DNA from: Thermotogaceae bacterium
GTDB taxonomy: Bacteria; Thermotogota; Thermotogae; B21-G9; HyVt-16
Length of the DNA stretch: 64,000 bases
Direction of reading: 5' to 3'
Assembly (NCBI GenBank): GCA_029981435.1
Contig: JARRBB010000012.1
Span: 1 to 64,000 of the forward strand
Shown: positions 17,551-25,850 of the stretch, in pieces
Position numbering within the stretch: the first letter of the stretch is position 1
Layout of the letters: every line of letters begins with the position of its first letter
Made by a program: the position numbers and the translations under genes
The notes under the pieces: generated by a model
What the model saw: the letters and a program-made list of their open reading frames with translations, nothing else
Databases searched by the model: none
Told to the model about the DNA's origin: nothing

Positions 17551-18354
17551 ATGAAAATAGGTGCAAGGGATTACAGAGAAGGTTACAATGAAATTGTAAA
17601 ACAAGGTGATATGAAATTCGTGGAGTTCGGAATTTTGAAATTGCCAAGAAAAGGTGAATTTGAGCTTTTTGAGCATGATAAAGAATCTGCTTTGATACTT
17701 CTAAATGGTCAGGTTATTTTTGAAGTGAATGAAAAACCTTATAAAACGGGTATAAGGAAAGATTTGTTTAATACCAATGCCTGGGCTTTATATCTTCCAA
17801 AGGGTTTAAAAGTGAAAATAAAAGCCCTTGCAAATTCTGAAATTGCTGTAGCGAAAGCTCCAGCTGTTAAAGAAGGAAATGAGGTTTTCATAACCCCTGA
17901 TATGGTTAAAGTTAAATCCGTTGGTGAATGGAATTGGAGAAGAGATGTGAAAAATATTATCGATTCCTCAATTCCATCAGAACATTTCATAATAGGTGAG
18001 ACTGTTAATCCTCCGGGAAATTGGTCAAGCTGGCCTCCACATAAACATGATATAAACGATTATCCAAATGAAATTGATATGGAAGAAGTGTATTATTTCA
18101 AGGTAAACCCACCAACAGGATTTGGAGTTCAAAGAATATACGATGTTGATTTCAGTGAAATATACGTTGTTGAAGACGGAGATACAGTGTTGATAAAAAG
18201 AGGTTACCATCCAGTTGCTGCTGCTCCAGGACATCAGGTTTACTATCTGTGGATTTTGGGCGGTGAAGAGAGAATACTGCTACCAAATGATGATCCGAAA
18301 TTCAAATGGCAAAAACATCTGGAACCTCTAATCAGAGAAATTAAGAGAGGATGA
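17551..18354 (+). CDS. IolB/KduI-family cupin isomerase
   Basis: A 267-aa bicupin protein. The family signature GETVNPPGNWSSWPPHKHD carries the metal-binding histidines, and downstream EEVYYFKV supplies the glutamate. It then continues with GFGVQRIYD and RGYHPVAAAPG. The start at 17551 is supported by GAGGAGGTG; the upstream ATG lies within gnd. Classical IolB isomerises 5-deoxy-glucuronate in inositol breakdown, but none of the other Bacillus-type iol genes (iolC, iolD, iolE) is here. Placed between gnd and uxaE, it may instead act on hexuronates, as reported for KduI. The fold is clear; the substrate is open. Confidence 0.85.
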   Translation: MKIGARDYREGYNEIVKQGDMKFVEFGILKLPRKGEFELFEHDKESALILLNGQVIFEVNEKPYKTGIRKDLFNTNAWALYLPKGLKVKIKALANSEIAVAKAPAVKEGNEVFITPDMVKVKSVGEWNWRRDVKNIIDSSIPSEHFIIGETVNPPGNWSSWPPHKHDINDYPNEIDMEEVYYFKVNPPTGFGVQRIYDVDFSEIYVVEDGDTVLIKRGYHPVAAAPGHQVYYLWILGGEERILLPNDDPKFKWQKHLEPLIREIKRG

Positions 18355-19835
18355 TCAATTTGGATAAAAAAGAAGTTTTTATCCTGTTTAATGAACATTT
18401 GGGAAGAGGTTATTCGATATATGAAAAATCCTTCAAAACAAAGGGAAATTTTGCACTTTTTATGGTGAAAGGAAATAAAAAAAAGGAATTAGTCTTGACT
18501 TCAAAAACAGATGATAAAAAAGGATTTGATGTGATTAAAAAGGATAAAATAAAAGATTATTACTTCCATTTCTGTGAACTATCTCACAAAAATGCAGATA
18601 CATTGAAGAAAATTTTCCCTAATCTTAATCCAATTCCTTGCTTAAATAAAGCTTCATTTGGAACTGGAGACAGGCTTGGAATTACAACACCCGGCCATTT
18701 ACGTGCTTTTGATAATTCAAAATTGTTTCCATTTTTGGCACAACAATCTGTTCGCGAAAATGAAAGAACAAGAAGAACCTGGAAAGATGTTCTTAATGAC
18801 GTCGTGTGGGGAATTTTTCAGGAAGGTTATGAAGGAGAATTTGGTGCAGATGCTGATCATATAAAAGAAGAAAAAGATCTTTTAGAGGCTATCGCTGAAG
18901 GTTTTACAATGTTTACAATCGATCCATCAGACCATGTTAGAGAGCTTTCTAAATTGTCTGAAAACCAAAAAAATGAAATCTATCAGGAAATTCTGAAAAA
19001 ACACAACGTTAATAAGTATCTTGAAAAAACTTACAAAATAGATGGAAAAATCCTGAACTTCGATGAAAAAACTCTTAGAGACGCGGCTGTCGTTTATTTT
19101 GATGCTATAGAACATGTTGAAAAAATGTACAAGGTTGTAAAGAAGAAAGTAAAAATGTTTGATTTTGAAATTTCAGTTGACGAGACTGAAACTCCTACAA
19201 GTCCATTGTTTCACATATTCATAGTAGAAGAACTCAGAAGAAGAAATGTTGAGTTTCAAAATCTCGCGCTCAGGTTTGTAGGGGATTGGCAGAAGGGAAT
19301 AGATTACATTGGAGATATAGAAGAGTTCAGAAAGGAAATAAAAATCCACTCGGAAATAGCCAGAAATTTCGGTGGCTACAAATTATCACTTCATTCTGGA
19401 AGTGACAAATTTTCTGTTTATAAGTATTTTTCTGAAAGTACAGAGGGGTTCTTTCATGTTAAAACAGCTGGAACGAGTTATCTCGAAGCTATAAAAATTA
19501 TAGCAATTCACTCGCCAGAGCTTTATCGTAAAATACATAAATTCGCTCTAAAGGTTTTTAATAAAGACAAGGCGTCGTATCATGTAACCACAGATCTTTC
19601 AAAAATACCAGATATTGACTTGTTAAAGAACCAAGAATTACCCAAACTTTTTGAAATCGATTCAGTGAGGCAATTGATCCATATAACTTATGGATCTGTT
19701 TTGAATGCAAGGAATGAAAAAGGCGAATATCTTTTCAGAGACAATCTTTACAAGATAATGTTTGATTATGAGGAAGAGTATTACGATTCGATAGCCAGAC
19801 ATATTGGTAAACATCTCGAATTACTTGGTTATTAA
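18351..19835 (+). CDS. uxaE: D-tagaturonate 3-epimerase
   Basis: A 494-aa member of the UxaE family, which interconverts D-tagaturonate and D-fructuronate and so joins galacturonate and glucuronate breakdown. Recognisable family segments are FGTGDRLGITTPGHLRAF near residue 100, EGEFGADADHIKEE near 160, and GFTMFTIDPSDHV near 185. The conserved histidines and aspartates there are likely metal and substrate residues. Its ATG overlaps the cupin-gene stop. It is family-typical in length. The partner uxuB lies 11 kb away at 30323; uxaC, uxuA and kdgK are not in the window. Confidence 0.9.
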   Translation: MINLDKKEVFILFNEHLGRGYSIYEKSFKTKGNFALFMVKGNKKKELVLTSKTDDKKGFDVIKKDKIKDYYFHFCELSHKNADTLKKIFPNLNPIPCLNKASFGTGDRLGITTPGHLRAFDNSKLFPFLAQQSVRENERTRRTWKDVLNDVVWGIFQEGYEGEFGADADHIKEEKDLLEAIAEGFTMFTIDPSDHVRELSKLSENQKNEIYQEILKKHNVNKYLEKTYKIDGKILNFDEKTLRDAAVVYFDAIEHVEKMYKVVKKKVKMFDFEISVDETETPTSPLFHIFIVEELRRRNVEFQNLALRFVGDWQKGIDYIGDIEEFRKEIKIHSEIARNFGGYKLSLHSGSDKFSVYKYFSESTEGFFHVKTAGTSYLEAIKIIAIHSPELYRKIHKFALKVFNKDKASYHVTTDLSKIPDIDLLKNQELPKLFEIDSVRQLIHITYGSVLNARNEKGEYLFRDNLYKIMFDYEEEYYDSIARHIGKHLELLGY

Positions 19836-19853
19836 CTTTCGAGGAGTGATTAT

Positions 19854-21134
19854 ATGTTGTACAAAGAAAAATTAGACAGTTTTTTGAGTTTAGAAGACAT
19901 AGAAGAAATTTTAGAAGAACTTTTTCAAGACATCTCAAAAGTAAAAAAAGCTTTGTTAGTGCATCCCGACTACACCCGCCATGATTTCACCAATATGATA
20001 GTTCCAAAAATTTTAGAATTGCTTAGAAAAAGAGGATTGAAAGAATTACACACATTGAACTCAAGTGGAACACACAGAGCAATGAGAATAGAAGAATTTG
20101 AGAGAAAGCTTGGTATTAAACAATCGGAAGATGTGATTTTCCATAATCACGAATTTTTCAATCCTGAACAACTGGTGACTGTAGGAAAGTTACCAGCCGA
20201 TTTTGTTAAAAGTGTTACTGAAAATGAGATTGAAGATTCTATATCCGTTGATGTAAACAAAATGATATTCGATGGTTTCGATGTTATATTTGTTATAAGT
20301 GGTACTGTTCCTCACGAATCTGCTGGCTTCGGAGGAGGTCTAAAAGCTTTTATACCAGGGATAAGTGCTCCTGAAGTTGTAGATACATTCCATTGGGCTG
20401 CAGTTTTAGTAGGAATCCCAAAGATAATAGGTACTGTTGATAACCCGGCGCGCGATATAATAAACGAAGCCTCAAAATTGATATTCGAAAAAATAAATTC
20501 GCGAGTTTTTTCAATAAACATGATTTTTGAAGAAGAAATAGGAAGAGTAATACCTAAAGGATTGTACATAGCTGAACAATTCAATGGATTTATCGAAGCC
20601 TACAAAAAAGCATGTGAAGCAAGTTCAAAAATACATGTAAAATACATAGAAAAACCCATAAAACGAGCTGTACAGGTTATAGGTAGAGAATATGATGAAG
20701 TATGGACGGCTGGAAAGGGTTCTTATAAACTTCAAAGACCTGGTGTTATAGTTCCAGGTGGCGAAATAATAATATATGCCCCACACATTGAAAGATTTCA
20801 TTCGAATCCAGACATGGATAGATGGATTCGTGAAATAGGTTATCACTGTAAAGACTATGTGAAAGAATTTATGAAGAAAAATCCATATTTTAGCAGGAAT
20901 GTTGCTTCCCATGTTATAAACGTTACCGGACCTGGTAGTTACGATCCTGAAACAGGAAGAGAGGAACTTTTGTTCAGAGTAATACTTGCAACGAAAATAA
21001 GCAAGGAAGATTGTGAATCTGTAAATCTTGGATATATGTCTCCCGAAGAAGTTAAAAAAGAATATTTTGACGATGGAGAAAGTTTGTGGATAGAACCAGG
21101 TGGTAAGTATCTATATGATATAAAAAAGAGGTGA
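19854..21134 (+). CDS. LarA-family nickel-pincer racemase/epimerase
   Basis: A 426-aa protein of the lactate racemase family (DUF2088 plus C-terminal domain). Residues matching the L. plantarum LarA active site are visible: DYTR at 39-42, H74 in SSGTHRAM, H154 in VPHESAGFGGG, K164 in GGLK and H180 in DTFHW. Spacing H154-K164-H180 (10 and 16) is the same as H174-K184-H200 in LarA, so the nickel-pincer cofactor is probably bound. Family members act on lactate and other 2-hydroxy acids including sugar acids. Between uxaE and an M24-like gene, a sugar-acid 2-epimerase role is a reasonable inference. No larB, larC or larE is in the window. Confidence 0.85.
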   Translation: MLYKEKLDSFLSLEDIEEILEELFQDISKVKKALLVHPDYTRHDFTNMIVPKILELLRKRGLKELHTLNSSGTHRAMRIEEFERKLGIKQSEDVIFHNHEFFNPEQLVTVGKLPADFVKSVTENEIEDSISVDVNKMIFDGFDVIFVISGTVPHESAGFGGGLKAFIPGISAPEVVDTFHWAAVLVGIPKIIGTVDNPARDIINEASKLIFEKINSRVFSINMIFEEEIGRVIPKGLYIAEQFNGFIEAYKKACEASSKIHVKYIEKPIKRAVQVIGREYDEVWTAGKGSYKLQRPGVIVPGGEIIIYAPHIERFHSNPDMDRWIREIGYHCKDYVKEFMKKNPYFSRNVASHVINVTGPGSYDPETGREELLFRVILATKISKEDCESVNLGYMSPEEVKKEYFDDGESLWIEPGGKYLYDIKKR

Positions 21135-21138
21135 TAGC

Positions 21139-22251
21139 GTGCTTAAAGAACTTTTTAGAAAAAGAGTTGAAGATCTGAGAAACTACTTCAAGAGTAAAAA
21201 TGCTGATGGACTACTACTGAAAAGATGTGACAACTTTTCGTGGTTTACATTTGGAGGACGAAGTCATATAACCCTTGATACCAAAGAAGCAGGAGTGGCA
21301 TCCATTTTAGTAACCGAGAATAAAGTTTATCTATTCACTGACAACATTGAAAGAATGAGATTAGAAAAAGAGGAATTGAATGAGGAAATTTTAGATGAAT
21401 TAGAAATTGTTGAATACAAATGGTTTGAAAATGAGTATCAGTATTTGAACCCTTACATTAAAAATAAGAAAATCCTTTCAGATACTGATATGTACGATAC
21501 CATAAACGTGAAACCTGAAATAGCTCCTTTCAGATATGTACTTACAGATTATGAAATTCAAAACTATCGTGAACTTGGGAAAATTTGTGATTTGATAATG
21601 AATGAAGAGATGAAAAAGCTTAATCCAGATATGACTGAATTACAGGTTCAGGGAATATTCTATAATAAATTAGCAGAAAATGGGATAGAACCACTGTTAA
21701 CTATTGTTTTTGGCGAGGAAAGTGCGATGCTTTACAGACACAACCTTTCAAGAAATGTTAAACTCGGCAAAAAGGTTTTCGTAAGCTTATGTGCTCGCAA
21801 AAAGGGGCTCGTAGTTTCAATAACTCGTTCCATCCTTTTCAAAGAAGATAAAACTTTCATTAAACAGCATAAAGATAACTGCTACGTTGATGCAGTAGCC
21901 ATGGCAAATTCAATTCCCGGAAAAAAACTTTCTGATGTCTTTAAGAACATACAGTCAGCCTATTCAGAAGTTGGCAGAAATGATGAATGGAAGCTACATC
22001 ATCAAGGAGGTTTGGCTGGTTATAATTCGAGAGAATTAAAAGCAACTGGTAATTCGGATTATGTTTTGAAACCAGGAAATGCGCTTGCTTGGAATCCAAC
22101 GATAACAGGTACCAAATCTGAAGACACAATAGTAATAAATAAAAATGATTTTGAAATTCTCTCTTATCCTGAGGACAGCGACTGGCCTTCTCTGACATTT
22201 GAAATCAATGGTAAAAAAGTAAGAAGACCTGATATACTGGTTTTATCATAA
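21139..22251 (+). CDS. M24 (creatinase/Xaa-Pro peptidase)-fold protein lacking most metal ligands
   Basis: A 370-aa protein with a creatinase-like N domain (1-130) and a pita-bread C domain. The conserved core is recognisable at LHHQGGLAGYNSRE (residues 286-299). Where peptidases have two metal-binding aspartates it shows VSLCARKKG and VVSITRS (S216 and S227 region). The first glutamate position reads WNP (N319), while E328 in KSEDT is kept. At least three of five metal ligands are thus replaced, so it is unlikely to be a metallopeptidase; creatinase also works without metal. GTG start, RBS GAGGTG, four bases after larA. It probably closes the hexuronate operon. Confidence 0.75.
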   Translation: MLKELFRKRVEDLRNYFKSKNADGLLLKRCDNFSWFTFGGRSHITLDTKEAGVASILVTENKVYLFTDNIERMRLEKEELNEEILDELEIVEYKWFENEYQYLNPYIKNKKILSDTDMYDTINVKPEIAPFRYVLTDYEIQNYRELGKICDLIMNEEMKKLNPDMTELQVQGIFYNKLAENGIEPLLTIVFGEESAMLYRHNLSRNVKLGKKVFVSLCARKKGLVVSITRSILFKEDKTFIKQHKDNCYVDAVAMANSIPGKKLSDVFKNIQSAYSEVGRNDEWKLHHQGGLAGYNSRELKATGNSDYVLKPGNALAWNPTITGTKSEDTIVINKNDFEILSYPEDSDWPSLTFEINGKKVRRPDILVLS

Positions 22252-22299
22252 AATCGCAAAGAAGACTTCATCTTCTATAAGGCGGAGATGAATTTGCAA

Positions 22300-22480
22300 A
22301 AAACATGCTATAGTACAATTACGATCAAAAATCACGGTCGTTGAGTAGGGTAGGAACTATTCGAATTTAAGCCTGTGGATCATGCACTGGCGGCGGGAAA
22401 AGAAAATTCTTCTGGTCTACGAGTCACCATGGGATGGAGCAGGAAACTACACCTTCTGTAAGGTGTGGTAGTTCACAAAA
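22300..22480 (+). mobile_element. Relic of an IS605/TnpB-type right end (omegaRNA-like)
   Basis: No reading frame is present, but the layout resembles the non-coding 3' end that follows tnpB in IS200/IS605 elements: a GCCTGTGGATC segment at 22370-22380, several GC-rich stems, a GGAGCAGGAAACTAC stretch, a hairpin (AACTAC..ACCTT pairing with AAGGT..GTAGTT around CTGT) and the terminal GTAGTTCAC at 22469-22477. The tnpB gene itself is absent here. The resemblance is by pattern recall; a covariance or BLASTN search would decide. A TnpB C-terminal fragment occurs at 63536. Confidence 0.5.
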
Positions 22481-22486
22481 TCAATA

Positions 22487-22516
22487 AAAAAAGAACTCCC
22501 GATCGGGAGTTCTTTT
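22487..22516. terminator. Bidirectional terminator beside tRNA-Gln
   Basis: AAGAACTCCC pairs with GGGAGTTCTT around GATC, with A-rich and T-rich flanks. It lies directly downstream of the minus-strand tRNA-Gln. Confidence 0.8.
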
Positions 22517-22519
22517 ATT

Positions 22520-22595
22520 TGGCTGGGGTGGGAGGACTCGAACCTCCAAATGGCGGATCCAAAGTCCGCTGCCTTACCAATTTGGCTACACCCCA
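22520..22595 (-). tRNA. tRNA-Gln (anticodon UUG)
   Basis: On the minus strand a 76-base cloverleaf begins TGGGGTGTAGCC and ends CACCCCAGCCA with CCA encoded. The anticodon stem-loop GCGGACTTTGGATCCGC carries TTG, and the T arm has GGTTCGAGTCC. The seven-pair acceptor stem is perfect. Confidence 0.95.
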
Positions 22596-22701
22596 ATCCT
22601 GTATATAGATTTTACTATGAACTTTACAAGCTGTCAATAAAAACGATCACGGTTGAGTTTGGATTAAAGATTATTTATCTGGTTATCTTCTGAATTGCCT
22701 A

Positions 22702-23364
22702 TTATATCCCAGGCATTTTCAAATCTTCTATAAAATCTACCTCAACACAGTTTCCAGTACCAACATCAACAGGTTTGAATTTCAATTTTTCATAAGATAA
22801 TTCTATTGCCTTTTCAAAATAATCGTTTTCAGAACATCTTCGTAAAGAATCTCTGAAAATCTTGAATCCTTCTTTTGAAATTTTGTTTATACCTACTGCT
22901 TCACCAAGAGCCATGCTTGTATCTATTTCTTTGGAAACTTTTACTATATTACCATCGTCATCCAGTAAAAATTTTATTTCTTCCTTACCGCATTTCTTAA
23001 ATTCAACAGCTACGGAATTTTCAGGCCCCTCTATAATCTTTTTTAGAACTGTTTCTTTGAAAACTACATCCCCATTTAACCAGATGATGTCATCTTCATT
23101 TATCACCTCAAAAGCTTTCAACAAACTTTTTGCAGTGTTGTTCTGAGTGAAATTTTGATTGTATACATACAAAATATCTGGTTGAACTTCCATGATTATC
23201 TCTTTTTTAAAACCAACAACAGCTATTATTTCATCCACGTAGCTTCTTAAAAACCTCAATTGTCTATCCAAAATGGTCTCACCATTTGGAAGTTCTGTTA
23301 AACACTTTGGTAAACTTCTTCCAAGTCTTTTTCCAATACCTGCCATCAATATTATTGCTTTCAT
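22702..23364 (-). CDS. Nucleotidyltransferase (cytidylyltransferase-like)
   Basis: A 220-aa single-domain NTP transferase. It starts with MKAIILMAGIGKRLG and LPKCL, the nucleotide-binding G-x-G-x-R-(x)n-P-K signature, then has WLNGDVVF near residue 94 with the catalytic aspartate. The family makes CDP- or NDP-alcohols and sugars. LicC-like phosphocholine cytidylyltransferases and inositol-1-phosphate cytidylyltransferases used for the thermophile solute di-inositol phosphate both look like this. Which one applies is not decidable here. Monocistronic, flanked by tRNA-Gln and a pseudogene. RBS GGGGAGG precedes the ATG. Confidence 0.75.
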   Translation of the reverse strand: MKAIILMAGIGKRLGRSLPKCLTELPNGETILDRQLRFLRSYVDEIIAVVGFKKEIIMEVQPDILYVYNQNFTQNNTAKSLLKAFEVINEDDIIWLNGDVVFKETVLKKIIEGPENSVAVEFKKCGKEEIKFLLDDDGNIVKVSKEIDTSMALGEAVGINKISKEGFKIFRDSLRRCSENDYFEKAIELSYEKLKFKPVDVGTGNCVEVDFIEDLKMPGI

Positions 23365-23443
23365 ATCATTGCCTCCCCATAATTGCTATCTTGTAAAATT
23401 ATACTATAATTAAAGTGTAATAAAATTCAAAGGGTACATTCAT

Positions 23444-23634
23444 ATGGATAGACCATATATCGTGTACCTATGGTAGTTTCAATTAACAGTAGAATTACAG
23501 AAGACTTTTTGAAGGAAGCTGGGTGTAAAGGCTTGATTGATAAATACTATAAAATTCCCAGAGGATACAAAGCAGATAGTTTCATTTGTGGAAGAATAAC
23601 TATGGAAAGTAGTTTCCCACAACTAATTTTTTAA
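23444..23634 (+). pseudogene. Decayed dihydrofolate reductase/RibD C-terminal-like gene
   Basis: Two frames together spell the beginning of a DHFR/RibD-like protein. ATG at 23444 gives MDRPYIVYLW then stop. A second frame from 23470 continues MVVSINSRITEDFLKEAGC and later YKADSFICGRITMESSF, ending at TAA 23632-23634. Intact family members run to roughly 220 residues and keep an MVSIDGRI-type motif in one frame. This copy has a frameshift near residue 9 and is cut after about 60 residues. Just downstream (23672-23684) is GGGTAGTTCACC, which resembles the transposon-end relic at 22469. This suggests loss caused by element insertion and deletion. Not expected to give a working enzyme. Confidence 0.65.
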
Positions 23635-23712
23635 TTTTTAAAAAAGTGACACAATTAAGTAATGAAGGGTTATGGGTAGTTCACCAAAGAAGTAAAAAGG
23701 AGGAATACTGAA

Positions 23713-24477
23713 TTGTATCTTCTGATTGATATTGGAAATACCCATACAGTAATCGGAAAATCCGATGGTCAAAAAATCATTTCTAACTGGCGAATAGGTA
23801 CTAAAAGATTTGAAACAGAAGATGAACTTTATTCCATTTTAAAGAGTCTGGGAATTTTAGATGATATAAACAAAGTAGCCGTTGCTTCGGTTGTTCCAAG
23901 TGTTGATAAATCAATTCGATATTTCTGCAAAAAATATTTTGACTTTACACCTGTGTTTGTCAGTGCACCTGAATGTAAATTGATAAATTGGAATGTCAAA
24001 TATCCAAAGGAAATTGGCGCCGATAGGGTTGCTAACGTTTTAGCTGCGTATAAACTTTTTAAAACCAGCACCATAATAATCGATTTCGGGACAGCTATCA
24101 CCATAGACGTTTTGATCGATAACAATTACGAAGGTGGTGCTATACTTCCGGGTTTTAATACTTCCATAATGGCTTTGTTTGCAAATACTGCGAAACTACC
24201 CCAGGTCGATCTTAAAGTTTTATCAACACCTATAGGTAAGGATACTGAAGAAAACATTCAGTTAGGAGTTGTAATGGGTACTGTAAAAGCAATAGATTGC
24301 CTAATTGAAGACATTAAAAAATTTACAAATAAAGATTTCTTAGTGATTGCAACAGGGGGAAATTCCACGATCGCAAGGGAATTATCGAAGCATATTGAAA
24401 TAGTTGACTATCAGTTAACATTGAAAGGAATATTGGAATTTGCCAGATGTTGTTTTAATGAAGGAGAGCGACAATGA
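23713..24477 (+). CDS. coaX: Type III pantothenate kinase
   Basis: A 254-aa cytoplasmic kinase catalysing the first step of coenzyme A synthesis (pantothenate to 4'-phosphopantothenate). ASKHA-fold signatures are DIGNTHTVIG at residues 5-14, KEIGADRVANVLAAY near 95, and IIDFGTAITIDV near 118. The start is TTG at 23713 preceded by AAAGGAGG. The next gene overlaps by 4 bases, opening a run of coupled genes up to the kinase at 28853. Confidence 0.93.
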   Translation: MYLLIDIGNTHTVIGKSDGQKIISNWRIGTKRFETEDELYSILKSLGILDDINKVAVASVVPSVDKSIRYFCKKYFDFTPVFVSAPECKLINWNVKYPKEIGADRVANVLAAYKLFKTSTIIIDFGTAITIDVLIDNNYEGGAILPGFNTSIMALFANTAKLPQVDLKVLSTPIGKDTEENIQLGVVMGTVKAIDCLIEDIKKFTNKDFLVIATGGNSTIARELSKHIEIVDYQLTLKGILEFARCCFNEGERQ

Positions 24478-25850
24478 AAAAAAGAGTATTGTTTATTAAT
24501 CCCTGGATATATGATTTTGCAGCATACGATTACTGGCTTAAGCCTGTTGGCCTCTTGTATATTGCCTCTCTTTTGAACAAACTTGGAGTAGAAGTTATTC
24601 TATTAGATTTGTTGGATAGGCACTCTAAAGAACTAAAAGCTTTTTTAAGAACTGAAATTAAAGATAGATTCTTTGGTACTGGGAAATTTCACTTCGAGGA
24701 AATCGAAAAAACAGCTCTACTGAAGCAGATACCGAGAATTTATAAAAGATATGGATTCCCACTGAAATTAACTGAAAAAATCCTCGAGAGATTTTCTACT
24801 GAAAAGTTCGATGCTATTTTTGTGACCTCAACCCTTACTTATTGGTACCCTGGAGTTTGGGATACTATAAAACTCGTTAAAAAATATTTCCCCTCAGTTC
24901 CTGTGGTGCTTGGAGGAATATACACATCTCTATTTCCGAAACATGCTGAAAAAAGTGGGGCAGACTACGTTTTAAAGAGTACCTCTATGGAAGTCGCTCA
25001 AAACATTATTGAAAAAATTTTGAAAGTTGATATTCCTGAAAGCTTGATAAAAAACTGGTTCCAGGAGCTTATGCCGATGTATGAACTTTATGATGGATTG
25101 AAATATGCCGTTCTATTAACAAGTCTTGGATGCCCATTTAAATGTTCTTACTGTGCATCATGGAAACTGCAACCAGATTTTAAGGTCAACAATCCGATAG
25201 AAGTTGTCAAATACATTGAAAGATTATCTCTTAAAGGTGTTGAAGATATTGTTTTTTTCGATGATGCTATACTTGTAGCCAAAGAAAATTTTAAAAAGCT
25301 TTTGAAATTGATAATTTCTAAGGGTTTAAATACCCTAAGATATCATTTACCTAACGGTTTACATGTGAGATTGGTCGACGAAGAAACAGCCAGATTATTG
25401 AAAATTGCCAACTTTAAGACAGTGATTCTAGCGGTTGAAACACTTGATCCACTGTTACAAAGAAAAACAAGCAATAAATTGATTTCAGAAGATTTTTATA
25501 GAGCTGTCAACATACTTAAAAAAGAAGGTTTTTCAGACGAATTGAAAGTTTATTTACTTATAAACATACCTGGCCAAAACGAAGAAGATGTCTTGAGATC
25601 AATAAATGTATGTCATGAACTTGGATTGAGAATATATCTCAACGAATACACGCCAATTCCTTTTACAAGGGATTGGGAATACTTACAGAGAATTGGAGTT
25701 GTGTCGGAAAAAACCGATCCGCTCTTATTGAACAACAAAGTTTTACCCTATTGGTCAAATGTAGGACTGGATGTTCCTACAATTGAAAGGCTTAAAGCAT
25801 ACGTTCGTGATTTAAATCTAAAACTGAAGGAAAAGGAAGTGATGTCTTGA
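24474..25850 (+). CDS. B12-binding-domain radical SAM protein
   Basis: A 458-aa protein with an N-terminal cobalamin-binding-like domain (VLFINPWIYDF, YIASLLNKLGVEVILLDLLD) and a radical SAM core. The [4Fe-4S] cluster motif is CPFKCSYC near residue 220 within LLTSLGCPFKCSYCAS. No DxHxxG cobalamin motif is evident. Such enzymes carry out methyl transfer or other radical chemistry; the substrate is unknown. It overlaps coaX and the uracil-DNA glycosylase gene, so the three are co-translated. A second, only distantly similar member is at 49643. Confidence 0.85.
   Translation: MKKRVLFINPWIYDFAAYDYWLKPVGLLYIASLLNKLGVEVILLDLLDRHSKELKAFLRTEIKDRFFGTGKFHFEEIEKTALLKQIPRIYKRYGFPLKLTEKILERFSTEKFDAIFVTSTLTYWYPGVWDTIKLVKKYFPSVPVVLGGIYTSLFPKHAEKSGADYVLKSTSMEVAQNIIEKILKVDIPESLIKNWFQELMPMYELYDGLKYAVLLTSLGCPFKCSYCASWKLQPDFKVNNPIEVVKYIERLSLKGVEDIVFFDDAILVAKENFKKLLKLIISKGLNTLRYHLPNGLHVRLVDEETARLLKIANFKTVILAVETLDPLLQRKTSNKLISEDFYRAVNILKKEGFSDELKVYLLINIPGQNEEDVLRSINVCHELGLRIYLNEYTPIPFTRDWEYLQRIGVVSEKTDPLLLNNKVLPYWSNVGLDVPTIERLKAYVRDLNLKLKEKEVMS

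Noticed and set aside
22251-22300. Terminator for the M24-like gene (TTCATCT..AGATGAA pairing)
   Set aside because: The arms are separated by a 12-base loop, and the T tract is missing; it may belong to the transposon relic instead.
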